Below, piece by piece: positions 45,300 through 56,102 of a DNA stretch of 64,000 bases (position 1 is its first letter; each line of letters opens with the position of its first letter). Made by a program: the position numbers and the translations under genes. The stretch covers positions 372,001 through 436,000 of the forward strand of contig JAAKBF010000049.1 in the NCBI GenBank assembly GCA_012656075.1, in the 5' to 3' direction. The stretch comes from Phytophthora hibernalis. Lineage: Eukaryota; Oomycota; Peronosporomycetes; Peronosporales; Peronosporaceae. The notes below the pieces were generated by a model, which saw nothing but the letters and a program-made list of their open reading frames with translations, did no database searches and was not told the DNA's origin.

Positions 45300-46503
45300 A
45301 TGCGGACCACTTTCACTTACAACGATGACAAACAGCTTGTGCAGATTGCTCGAGGGTTCATCGACGGCGGAACGCGGGTCTCCTGGAGTGACGGTTGCGC
45401 TCCGCATGCGATCCACAGGGCATACGGCGGCCACACTGCGCCAGAGGATCAATGCACTGTATCGTACATGGGGTCGGGCCATTGCACGCTTTCCTGCTAA
45501 TTTCTATACACCAGTTCGGCGTCCACGTGGCCGCCCTCCGTCTGTCACGCAGCGACTTCGGAGTCTTGCATTAAAGCTAACACCACTTGAAGCTGATGAG
45601 GCAGCGATGCCGCCTCCTGTTGCTTAGCAGACACTCACACCACCAGTGCCACGATCAGCAACACCTGCAGCGACACCGGCAGCGTGTATTGGTGCCCTGA
45701 CGCCTCCTGAAGCTCGCCAGAAACCAGGAGGGCTGCAGCAACGTTCTCCAAAAGCTGCCGTGACACGTTTAGTGCGAGCAGCGTTACGTGCAGCAGTGAT
45801 GCCACATCCAGGAGCTCGACGAGCACCCACGACACATGTGCCAGGACAAGAAGCGTCAGTACTATCTTCCGCGAGTGCGGAGCAAGCTGAAACTTCAATG
45901 TTTGCTCGTGTGTCACGCGCTGAGGTCGCCCATGCTGGTAGCATCCCTCACATGAATGCCGGCGAAGTTCTGCCGGCCGGTGTGATGATGTTATTGCGCT
46001 AACTTGGCGGTATCACTGCACAAGACGTATTTTTCGACATTGGATCTGGTCTAGGCAATGTAGTCGTACAAGTAGTGCTTGCGACCAAGGTTTCGAAGGC
46101 TATTGGGATCGAGATTCGCGACGAAGTACAAAATCTTGGGATAGATTTGATTTCCAGGAGTCCGTTCGCCGGACGTCATGACGGAAGACTCGAGCTCACC
46201 GGCAATAACATCACTGGGCTCCGCTTCTCGCTCATGGATCCGTACGCGCAAGCTACAATCGTCTTTTGGAACAACATCTTGTTCGAGATTGTCACGATCG
46301 AATTCGTGAAGCAAGAACTCAGTGATATGGCTCACTTGCGTCTCTTCGTCTGCACAGCTCCCATTTGCCCACGCCACCGCGAGCCTTGCTTCGCTGAATT
46401 TTGCTCTTCCTTTGAGCTCTTCAAAGAAGCTGATATGGCTTGCAGCTGGAAGTCCGAGCTACAGCGTGCATACTTCTATCGCTCCTTTCAATCACTGAAC
46501 TAA
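45300..46503 (+). pseudogene. Myb-like plus DOT1-like histone methyltransferase
   Basis: About 400 residues in the original. The N-terminus from the ATG at 45300 is a SANT/Myb-like domain (FTYNDDKQLVQIARGFIDGG, then RMRSTGHTAATLRQRINALY in the next frame). The middle is a Pro/Ala-rich linker. The C-terminal half is a DOT1-type fold: VFFDIGSGLGNVVVQV (SAM motif I, about 46030), KAIGIEIRDE (motif II), IVFWNNILFE (the NN-containing catalytic loop) and LRLFVCTAPICPRHREPC. DOT1 enzymes methylate Lys79 in the globular part of histone H3. Defects: a one-base gain near 45394 and in-frame stops TAG 45625-45627 and TAA 46000-46002, so this copy should not make a full protein. The methyltransferase motifs are well kept, which suggests recent activity of the family. 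Substrate is inferred. Confidence 0.75.
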
Positions 46504-46789
46504 ACTGAATAATTTCAATAGTGAAACCAAGCTAAATACACACAATGTTGTCTTGTAAATCTATACAAACTTCGACACGAATTCACGCTTTAACTACAAG
46601 TTGATCGAACGTGCAACACTTGGACGGACGCTGGGCGCTGCTTCTCGTTCAGGACTCAAATCGCGCTGGTTCATACTCTCATGCTTCAGTTTGTACAGCT
46701 GTGAGCTGGTACGCACTTTGCCCTTCTTCGAGAAAAGCTTTCGAGGTAGATAATACCGATGGTATTTCTCCCAACTGGTCCAAGTCTAC
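46504..46789. other. Gap between the two convergent transposon genes
   Basis: Short A/T-rich 3' flank after the DOT1-like stop, then sequence that on the minus strand probably encodes the Cys-rich tail of the transposase but is too broken to trace. Confidence 0.3.
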
Positions 46790-48861
46790 TTAAGGCAACT
46801 ATATGGCTCGCTGGTCTCGAACACGTGCTGACACAGGCAAACATTGTGGAGAACGCAAACGTCGGTCACCACCGTCGCGTATCTGTATTCCCACCTACTA
46901 CCACACATTTCCGCCTCTTCCGATTGGACTCCGGATATAGCTGCTTTGAGGCAATCGCGGAGCAACGCTTTCGTCGACATTCTGCATGTTTGCGTTATAC
47001 TCTTTGATGCATTTTGGGGCGTCGAAGGTTCTCTTTTCAGAGCGGACTTGCCGATCCACATTAATCACCGTTGATGCGTCTGCATTAGATATCACAGTAC
47101 CGATAGAGCTATCGTACCACTATGCCGCCACTGTATTGCGATCAGCAGAAACGCCATCGCGAGAGGTCCCACGAGCACAATCCTTCTTCTCGAGCACGAC
47201 GTGCCTCGGAATGTGTGCACTAGACTTCCTCACTGTCCCCGTCCATATAGGTCTTTTAGACTCAATGCATCAAGTTGCTGTACAGAGGTGTAGTTGTTGT
47301 CGGAGTTGACAATGCGACGAGTGCCATACAGTGGCCGAACTATTCCAACACACACTGCCGTATCGACGAATATACTGCTAGTTCATCGCTCAGGACTTGC
47401 GCTACTGCTTGTGTCGCCACACCTACTAGCCGCTCCGTTATGTCGCTCGGACAGTGAAGCCGAAAGTTCAACGATATCCATGTCGTAGAACAGCAGAGCA
47501 TGTAGATGCGGAAATGATATTTTCCGGTAGGCTTCATTGGGTTGTACACAATGAGCGGTTTGCCGTACTTTGATCTGCAACCAACGCTCGCTACATCAAG
47601 AGCCACGTTCCGCCCCACCTCCACGTACCTGAGCCCTGTCGCCTTGAGAAGATTTTGCAGGGGTCTGATTCGTGCTGCCTGGTCACGGTTGTCACTGCCA
47701 ACCTCAATGCACCGGAAGCAAAACGCCTGCCGAAGATGCTTAAAGCGACGGAGGGGCATGACCGCATCAAGACTAACTGAGCTTCCACCTAAAATTGCAT
47801 CTTCCACTTGCTTGCCCCAATAGTTGGTGTACTCCCTTTATCCACTAGCTCCATGTAGAACAACACACCGAGAAATGTCATAACCTCGTCCAGCGTAAAA
47901 GGTTTTGCGACTGCGATGCCATGCACTCGGGCATAGCTGTTTGTTTCTCCAACGACTTGCTGCCAGAAAGAGAGAGGAATGTAGGCGAAGAAACTCGCTG
48001 AAGCAGAGTGTTCAAATATATGCTTGAAGTGAGGAAGAAATCGAGTCATGGTAGTGCCGTCCGTGTGCCGATATAAGTCCCCTGGCTCGTCACACTGTGC
48101 TTCAGGGTCGAAACGCATATTTTTAATGGCTTTAACCTCCGAAAGCGATGTTCCTTCGTCAGCTCCACAAAGGCGACTCCAGCCCACACGAGATGAATTT
48201 CCGTGCAAGGAGCGATAGTTGGCGTTCCCACGCTGAATCATACTGAGGTTCAAACGTTCATCTTTGTTCTGGTACTGAGAGTCTAGCCATTGCACATGAA
48301 ACAACGCGCCCTTGACGATCCGACACACACGCCCGACAAAATACGAACTCCCCACGCCCATGTACTTGTCCTTGATCTTCTGCCGTTTCGTCCAGCCTTC
48401 TCTATCGGGCGAGAAAGCTACAAGTGTATCGACATACAGGGCCGGAATCAGGGGTGGTCGAGTCGGGCTGGACCGAGGTGCCCCTCCATCTGGTGAAGCC
48501 GTACTCGGAACTATGGTGCCTGGTAGCATGCTACCATCAGCATCACTTTCATTTGCAGGAACATCGGCGGCCGGGGTTTCTTCCAGCTGCGGCTTCTCGC
48601 CACCGAGTTCGAGCTCGGTTGAGTCTCTTGGATTGCGTCATCTTTGGTGTGGCCCATTGCTTGTGTTAGGCTGCGTCTTGGCGACGCCCTGGACTCGCCT
48701 CCACCACAACCAGACGCAGAGTTCACTCCCACGACGTCCCCGTTTGCACCGACACCACCACCAGACGCAGCGCCCTGCAGTATCATGTCGGCCTTGCTTC
48801 CGCCCCTTACGTCACCATCGAACACAGTGTCCGGCAGTCGCTCTCTTCCGTTGCCCTCCAT
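46790..48861 (-). pseudogene. piggyBac-like transposase (DDE_Tnp_1_7), multiply broken
   Basis: The ATG at 48861 opens a Ser/Gly-rich N-terminus; after a frame change near 48520 the main part runs to 47789 (VQWLDSQYQNKDERLNLSMI, HIFEHSASASFFAYIPLSFW, TLDEVMTFLGVLFYMELVDK). From about 47807 comes the catalytic region: LRQAFCFRCIEV, IRPLQNLL, VGRNVALDVAS (first Asp), KYGKPLIVYNPMKPTGKYHF. Further down, VNSDNNYTSVQ near 47300 corresponds to the second Asp region and NMQNVDESVAP near 46980 to the MGGVD-like third Asp region. At least four frame changes occur. The transposase cuts the element out at TTAA and reinserts it. Confidence 0.75.
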
Positions 48862-49553
48862 ACTGGTTTATTTTGTCCAAATGACGATTAGAGTATACTT
48901 AAATTCAGTTTTGATTTAGAATAGTGAAACCAAGATATATATCTCTGTCGCGTTCTTTTGACTGGCGAATAAACCTCCGCTAGACATGCCGAGCTTACAG
49001 CACGAACGGTGAACCTTTAAGCGCTACACACTCACATACAACACAAGATAGGTAGCGTCTGGGTTCTTCGCTGTCTAATAACCTACGCTGGTTCTGTTAC
49101 TGCAGGCACGTAGCTAATGGTGTGAATGCCCCGATATCGTGACGGGTGCTCATGTCTTCTCCACGTACTGATGACTGATGCCGATAGATTTCATAGAGGA
49201 ACGCAATATCTTACGCGATCTGGTCCAGGATCTGTCGCTTTACGTCATCACCCCAGTCGATGCGCAGCCAATCAAGCGCCGCGGTCCACACCGGAAGAAT
49301 CTTTCGGCCAATAGCAAAAATGCCGATCAGGGTGACTAGGTAGTACCGTAACTTGTGAAAGGGAGCAAAATTCCCCTTTCATGATAACTTCGCGACCTAG
49401 CCCTCCTAAATCCCATCTCCATATCAATATCCTGAAAGAGCAGCTTCACGCCGAGTACCGTGGTTTATGAAAGGGCATTTTGCCCCTTTCATAGTTTAAC
49501 ATCTTGGCTTGTATGGTATAGTTTGATCGAGTGAAACCCGCGAGTCTGCCCGC
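48862..49553. other. Right subterminal region of the piggyBac-like element
   Basis: No gene. It contains the transposase promoter side and two palindromic blocks, TGAAAGGGAGCAAAATT / CCCCTTTCA at 49356-49382 and ATGAAAGGGCATTTTGCCCC at 49466-49485. Confidence 0.5.
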
Positions 49554-49991
49554 GTTCACGAAAGGGTAAAATTTTTCTTGAAAGTAAGATGATGATTGGC
49601 TTCGCCTCGGCGAGATCTGCTCAAATCCACTGTCTTTGTGCTCTTTTGAACTCTTCGGGATTTTTGTCGTCCGTGGTGTCACGAGAAAATACAGAAGCAT
49701 GACTATATTCGAAGCACGACTAATTAGAGTGAACGGTGTAGCCAATGATAGCGCTCCTGTAAACCCGGGCGAGCTGTATGTTTTTCTTTCAGCCAATCAC
49801 AGCTCGCGCTGCAGAACCGGTATGGTTTAGCACAATAACCTCTCACTTCCAAATCTGCCTGGCGGTGAGCACGACTCTTCGGATTCGAGCTAGGACGGAG
49901 ATACCATACAGCTGGGGGCGTTTGGAAGGACGTGTAACCCCAGCATACGAACTTTAAGACAAAGGAGAAAGGTAGCGAACCAGCAGGCGCT

Positions 49992-52803
49992 ATGAGCATG
50001 AGCAAGAGAAGCAGGATGTCGTACAAGGGTGGCAACGTGAGCGCCGAGTCGGCAGGGGCAAGCAACATGCAGGCACGGACAGCGACAACGGATGACGAAG
50101 GGAAAGAGGCAGAGGACATGAGGGTGAAGGGTACGGTGCCCAATGGACTGATGTCGATTGCTCAACAGCATTTGACTCCGGAGAAGGATGCCTGGAAGAT
50201 AGTAGGGAGAGCGTCGAAGCACGCGGCCAAGACAGAACGCAACGGAGGTAGTCAAGGCAAGACATCAGACAAAGGACCGAAGGCGAAGACCTCTTCGCGT
50301 AAGCTCTCCCCGCAGAGAAAGCAAATGGCGGAAGGGCATGGGAGTAATCACCGATCGGATATGACTATCAAATGGAGAGGGATGGATCAAGGCGACGGAG
50401 TGGCGTTTTAAGCAACTACGCTAGTATTTGCGTAATGCAGCGCCAGTGGATTATGTCTTTCACATGGTGCAACGACTCAACGAGTTGGCAAGGAGAGGCG
50501 GCACAAGAAGTTCGAAATCGAGAAGGGTTGAGCTCACACGACGACGGCAGCAGGAAGTGGGGCTCAAGTTGAGTGGACTGATGATCTCACCGAGCTGCAA
50601 CGAGAGCAATACAAGGGGATCATTCGTTTTTGGGAGAAAGGAAATGACGAACATGAGCAGCGAATGCAGCAGCTCATGAAGAAGTGGATCTTGGAGGAGA
50701 GACTCCCTCAGCACGTAGTAGAAGTCCGAATCCATTGCTTCACATTTTGTGAGCCAGCACTGGAAGACAAGGGGGCGGTACCCACATCGACAGCAGGGAA
50801 CTATCTGGAGGCAGTAACGCAGAATGGGAGGACAGTGAACGAAGCTGTCATGCCAGCTGACCACCAAAGATTGCTACAGCTATGCTTGCAACCAATGGAG
50901 GAAACGACGATACTGAGACAGCGGACGGATGACGAGAACAAGGCTCTCTTGCTGATAGTCAACCAAGAGATAGAGGTACCTTATCCTCCACGTTTCCTCG
51001 TGCAAACAATGACGCCGATGGAAGGGCTAACTTCACCGACATGTTCATTGCGCTGGAATATCCGCTTTATGCGCATCTGGCACGGGACAACGATTCGGAG
51101 ACAGCTTGACGAGAGGAGTACTTTTGACACAAATTACCATGGGAGAGGAGGCAGCTCCACGGCAAAAGCAAGAAATTAAGGAATTTAAGATGGCACTGTC
51201 AAGAATCAAGCTCGACGCGACCACACGAGTAGTCACGGTTACATTCAAAAGCAGTTCGGCGGCGCACCGATGGATTGGGTGGAAAATGCCACTGGCAATG
51301 CGAATGTTGGCCTTGATTGATTACGAGAGCCAACGGGTGGCGGCTCGGACAACTCATGCAGTGGTCAACTTGGACTACTATGTCTTCACGGTCACGCTTT
51401 GCAAAGGGCGATGACCTCCAAAGATCTCTTATGGGTCCTCGGAAGTAAGATGGGACTGCAAGTCCAGACACTAACCCACCCAGAGCTAGGAAAAACAGGA
51501 ATCAACGACAAGCAGTGGACAGTAAAAATACGAGCCAAAGCATTTCCAAAGAAATTGCGCAGCGTGGGATATATATCACACAACGATGTGGAGCTGATCT
51601 TACATCATCAAGCAGTGCACATCAATTGGCCATATAAGATATGCAAATCACCGGACCATCCGAGCAAGCACTGCAAAGTGTTGGAGGACAAACTGGAAGA
51701 GATCATCAAGACGAACACTTTTAGAGTGCAAGCAGCTTTGCCTTCAACAATGGGCAAAAGCTCAAGAATGTATCAGGCAAGGATGCAGCCAGAAACCATG
51801 GAGCAGCTTCAATTGATGCTCAAAGGGTTAGGAGATAAAGGAGAGCAGGAGGCAACAGTGCAACAACCTACTCGGGCGGACAGTCTCCCCGAGGCTGACG
51901 GCGGCCATCACTTGAAAGGAACAACAACAGAACTTGATCCCAAGCTGGCGTGTGAATGGGAGCAAGTTCTTGAAGGTGGACAAACGATCCGCGCGGAGCG
52001 GAGGTCTTACAAAACGGTAACTAACGGGACGCAGGAAACGATCGACGGGTAGATTTGGGGAGCAGGACGTGACGCACAGCTGAGAAGCACAGATGCAGAA
52101 GGGCAGACCCAATCCGCCAGTGACAATCGAAAGGTAGCAGATACGACTATGGCTGTTGACGCGGATGAAGACATGCCAGACGTGATCATGATGAATGCAG
52201 AGCAGGCGGCCAAAAGTAGTGTAATTGACACGTCAGGCACAGCAAATGAAGAGCGAGCGGAACAAGGAAACACTCGACGGGGCAGAGAGTCGGTGAGACG
52301 TATCCTCCACTCACGCAGCCCCAACCGTCCGCCAAGACAGGGACCGGTCCCGGCCACTCTCCAAGGAATACTTCTTTTCAGGAACAGAGAAGACCCTCAT
52401 CACCGAACAGGTGTGCGCGCGGTCTAATCAGCGACAAGGAACAGTCGAAGCAACACAACGACAACGATCCACGTCGCCGAAGTGCAGCCTACCGGTGGAA
52501 TGGGCGGCGGGGCCACACTACGGTGACACAGCAGGAGCAAAGAAACTAATGAAGTCGTCGGAGAAGAAGGAGAAGGCGCGTTCGCTTTCGCCAAAGCGTT
52601 CATACAGACAGCCTTCACCCAAAAGAGCAGGGCGGTCTCAACAGCAAAAATACATGCACCAATACTTCGCATCGCCAACCAAGGCGGCAGTGGGGGCAAG
52701 GCAGCTAACACAGAGCACCCAGCAGCGACACTGGGATGAACTCAACCAGACTAGAGCCGGCGAAGAGAACCAAGGCACTCATGGCCAACACGGGGGCGCC
52801 AGA
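49992..52803 (+). pseudogene. ORF1/gag-like nucleic-acid-binding protein, broken
   Basis: It starts MSMSKRSRMSYKGGN. N-terminal basic, disordered part; a helical part with ALSRIKLDATTRVVTVTFK and SSSAAHRWIGWKMPL (about 51190-51290) that resembles an RRM-like strand pattern; LRSVGYISHNDVELILHHQA (about 51560); the Cys/His motif near 51640; and a Lys/Ser/Pro-rich tail with repeated SLSPKRSYRQPSPKRA (about 52580). Frame changes lie at about 50410, 51414 and 52420, with a stop at 52050-52052. I cannot assign it to a named family. Confidence 0.45.
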
Positions 52804-52806
52804 TGA

Positions 52807-53454
52807 GGTGCGCGGTCCAACAATGGTAGCGACGATAGTGATGCATCCGACACGTGGGAAATAACGGGGTCCACGATTCCCACCGACACGGGATATCCTC
52901 TCAAAACCTGGATGGGGGTGCTCGGTGGGCACATCACCGACGTCGTGGGTAACGGAAACTGCGGGTGGTTTGCCTTGTACGCGGCGCTCAGCAACGTAAC
53001 AGAAGGCCTCATACCGCTCAGTTCAAGAGTGACAAAGCAAGTAAACAAGATGAAGAAACATGTGATCAACGGGATGATTGCTAACCTTGCAAAAGAAGCT
53101 CAGATTCGCCCGGAAGAACTAGGGGCGGAGCTGGTGGCAATAGGCCACAATGAGGCACTCGAAAGCAGTCTTGAAGTTCAACTAGGGGACATAGCAGCGC
53201 ACTATGTGGAGCACAGGAAGAAATCAGTACGAACAGAGGCGGCACCAGCCTATTGGGTACGCCCGGTCCACCTACAGGCCATGGTGCGACATGCGAGAGA
53301 AACCATTTTCATTTTGGACGTGGATACACAAGGGTTGGGACGACTACAGGCATATGCCTATCAAGACACGGAGACATCAAGCGGTGAACTGGTGGAAACA
53401 GGGACAACAACAGCCATAGGATCAGGGAAGCGATTGGACTGCTGCAGGACATGA
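52807..53454 (+). pseudogene. OTU-like cysteine protease domain
   Basis: Same frame as the upstream tail, just after the TGA at 52804-52806. TDVVGNGNCGWFALYAALSN is the OTU signature with the catalytic Cys in GNCGW. Helical sequence and DIAAHYVEHRKKS follow, then YWVRPVHLQAMVRHARETIF and a beta strand. The frame ends at 53454; the expected catalytic His strand may continue in another frame near 53580 (CVILHDN). OTU proteases cleave ubiquitin chains or, in viruses and transposons, polyproteins; the role here is unknown. Confidence 0.6.
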
Positions 53455-53711
53455 CCTGGGTTCACATCCAACCCGGCGTAAGGGATCGTTCATGGTCTTC
53501 AGGTTTGATCCAACGCTCGTTGACCTGACTAGGGAAGCGAGTGTTGTTGGTGGGACTCATACCATTTGGTAGTGAGAATTTCTGCGTGATCCTACACGAC
53601 AACAGGTGCCGCGACCCAGGATTGGGAGTGACCTTCTGTGTGTCTTTGTTGTATATAGGTTCTTACCCTAACGAGCATTTGAGAGAAGACAAGAGAAGAA
53701 GAAGATAGAAG
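53455..53711 (+). promoter_or_regulatory. Possible 5' LTR/leader of the chromodomain Gypsy element
   Basis: TATATAGG at 53652-53659 lies about 55 bp before the gag ATG at 53712, with a purine-rich AAGAAGAAGATAGAAG leader between. LTR borders cannot be set because the 3' LTR is outside the window. Confidence 0.3.
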
Positions 53712-56102
53712 ATGGCGAGAGGAGCGAAGTCAGCGGTACCAGAAACGCCGATGAAGCCAAGCGGAGAGCGCACCGAGGGTTCGGTGAGGTCCGGTTCAAC
53801 ACTCGCGACCCCAAGTACTTTGGAGCCGATCAACGAGCGTTCGGACAGCTTCGAGGTTCGGATGGACTACTCTGAAGCCAAAGAAGATGACGAAGACGAA
53901 TACCTGGAAGAAGCGACAGCGATGTCCGAGGTTTCGGAAGCCGCTACCGTCTCAGCAGGACGTAGCGGAGGGGTGAGGTCGCTCGCGCGAAACCTCACTG
54001 AGGAGTTGGACGAAGTGGCTGGTCCTGAACCAGCTCACGAAGACAACGAAGATGGACTCGGCGATCTCCGATCGCTGACGATGACCTAAGACGCGAGTTC
54101 TCAGTCGACCGGCAGTCGACCTCCGGTTAATGGCGACGCTCCGACTGCCAACAAGGTTTTGGGGAGATGCATAGAGGTGATGATGACGAAGAGCAAGTGG
54201 ATGCGGCCTTTGCGCCAAAGTCAATTCGACAAGCAGTGTGGATGGAACTCGGGGCAGAATGAGTTGTCCCGGTGGAATTGTGGAGCATCCAACAGGTGGC
54301 CGAGGACACGGTACAACTGTTCCGAGCTATGGGCTGTGAACCTCAAGCACTCCCCACCGAGGCCGACCTTCAAGGTTGGTCGATCGAAGATGCCGCGCTC
54401 TCTTTGCGCAAGTGGAAACAGAAGCTTCGGACGGTTTTCGGTGTGCCTGAGCCGGGCTCCAACCGTCGGTCGAGCCTCTCACGCACGACCGAGGGGGTGG
54501 ATTCATCGAGGGTCCCACTACCGACAACTCCTGGGCGACAGCCAGAGAAGTCGGTCGGGACGGGTGTGTTCTCAGCGAAAGGGACTGCTTCAGCGTACTT
54601 TCAAGATTCGCACATGGTAACGCCTCGGTCAGCGGACCGTACCCAGCGATTGGCAAAAGGATCCGAGAGTACGCGGACCGCTCCGACGGCGGGCCGAAGT
54701 ACAGGTCGGACGACGGACCGACGTTTCGATACGCACGACGATTCCTCGGACAATGATTCGTTCGATGTCGAAGACCAAAGGGGTGACGTGACTGGAGAAT
54801 GGGCACGCCAAATCCGTGAGCTCAGCTCGATGGAGAACGAGAGTTCCACACCGAGGCTTGAAATCGCCACGCACCTCCCGTTGGGCAACATCAAACCCTA
54901 TTTCGGCCTCCGAGACAAGAGCGAGAAGTCCATGCAACGGCTCCGAGCCTTCATCTACGAGATGAAGGGAACGCACACGCCACCGAATGAATGGTGTATG
55001 GCGTTCGAGCTGAGCCTCCAAGATGGCGCCCTGCATTGGCACCGGCAACTCCCGCGGAAGACGAGACGAACGTGAAAATTGTTGAGTGATGCGTTCATCA
55101 AGTACTACTGTTCCCGATTTAATCAATCGGCGAAAGCACGGTACTACTCGACGAGGCGTGAAGACTATCTGAACCGGCTCAATGGCTACACCAGCAATGC
55201 CGGGGTATAATTTGAGCACGACGGTCGCGATACCAAGGATCATGTTGAACACTTTCTCGATACGTGCGAAGACCGAGCCTTGGAAGAGCGTCTGTGTCAC
55301 GTGCGAGTCAAGAATATTCACGACCTGGAAGACATGATAAACGATATCCTCCGACGCCGCGAGCGGAAAAGGGACGCGAGTCCTCGGTGCGACACCCCAA
55401 AGGCCAGGATGATAGTCGTCGCCGTGACGATGGACGCTCAGAGGATTCGCGGAACCCCTACCGGCGTGACCGAGATGATGGTCGTCGTCGGGAAGACCGG
55501 TATAGGAATGACAACCGACGTCGAGATGATCGTCCATACCGACCGAGGGTCACTCTAGCTGAAGCACTGACAGACATGGTCGCTGCGTTGAAGGTGGACG
55601 GCTCGTTCGACCCGCGAGGAGAACCTGCAGAGACATCGAGTGGGGTTATGATGACACCGAGGGTTACGACCCGGAGTACTACCCTAGCAATGGCGACTGA
55701 GGTTCGGATAGGTACTCGGACGACGAATATGCGTTGGATGAAGACCACGGTCATGTGGCTGCCGCGAATGATTCGGAGCGTCGCCACGCCGCCGAGGGAA
55801 CGTTTGCTCGGGCTGACAACCGCCGGCCGAGGGTTGGGAATAACCAATACCCGCACGACCGAGACAACCGAGGCCTCGGCAGACGTGATGGTCGCCGACA
55901 ATATGGCCCGTGTGCCACCTGTGGTGGACTCACACATTCTGCACACTATTGTTTCAAGAGGTGCAAGATGTCCAAGCAAGTCCACGATGCGGGAAGATGC
56001 GAAGCATTCAACGAGCTGGCGTCTCTTTTGAAGGCGAAGGTGGAGAAGAAAGACCTCTCGCCAGAACTTCAAGAATTGGTCTATGGGAGTCATTTAAATT
56101 AG
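53712..56102 (+). pseudogene. Chromovirus gag
   Basis: 53712-54089 is an acidic N-terminus (MARGAKSAVPETPMKPSG). After a break, 54272-55075 holds the matrix/capsid part (IKPYFGLRDKSEKSMQRLRA, EWCMAFELSLQDGALHWHRQ). Pieces to about 55380 contain HFLDTCEDRALEERLCHVRV. 55734-56102 ends with the CX2CX4HX4C knuckle CATCGGLTHSAHYC at 55911-55952. An Arg/Asp-rich stretch (55350-55560) lies between. At least four frame changes. Confidence 0.8.

Larger units (their letters stand above)
44912..49566. mobile_element. piggyBac-like transposon carrying a DOT1-like methyltransferase gene
   Basis: Left: TTAA (44908-44911) then CCCTTTCGTGATC. Right: GTTCACGAAAGGG (49554-49566), the inverse with one mismatch, followed by TAAA where TTAA is expected, one T short. 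TTAA targets and CCC-starting ends are piggyBac hallmarks. Subterminal GAAAGGGG / CCCCTTTC palindromes occur at both sides (44926-44952, 44983-45006, 49353-49383, 49466-49491). Inside are a DOT1-like gene (+) and a piggyBac transposase (-), convergently arranged. Both are damaged. Confidence 0.7.
44810..49740. mobile_element. Candidate host MITE interrupted by the piggyBac-like element
   Basis: TACACCGTTCACTCTAATTAGTC at 44810-44832 is exactly inverted at 49718-49740. Leaving out the piggyBac-like insert between them, about 102 bp (left) and 174 bp (right) remain, a MITE-sized element of roughly 276 bp. Both ends begin with TA, as in mariner-type target sites. Alternatively the 23-bp repeats are the outer ends of one larger element. 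Confidence 0.5.
49992..53454 (+). mobile_element. Unclassified retroelement: gag/ORF1-like protein ending in an OTU domain
   Basis: Four open stretches in sequence (49992-50411, about 50430-51414, 51399-52052, 52149-52806) encode a Lys/Gln-rich, nucleic-acid-binding type protein with a CCHC-like KICKSPDHPSKHC, as in LINE ORF1 or gag proteins. The last frame continues past one TGA (52804-52806) into an OTU-like domain. No endonuclease or RT lies downstream; a Gypsy element starts within 260 bp. LINE (Dualen/RandI-like) is a guess based on known LINEs with OTU domains. Confidence 0.5.

Noticed and set aside
46075..46503. DOT1-like ORF as an intact 142-residue gene
   Set aside because: It is only the C-terminal part of a longer frame interrupted by TAA 46000-46002; SAM motif I lies upstream of this start.
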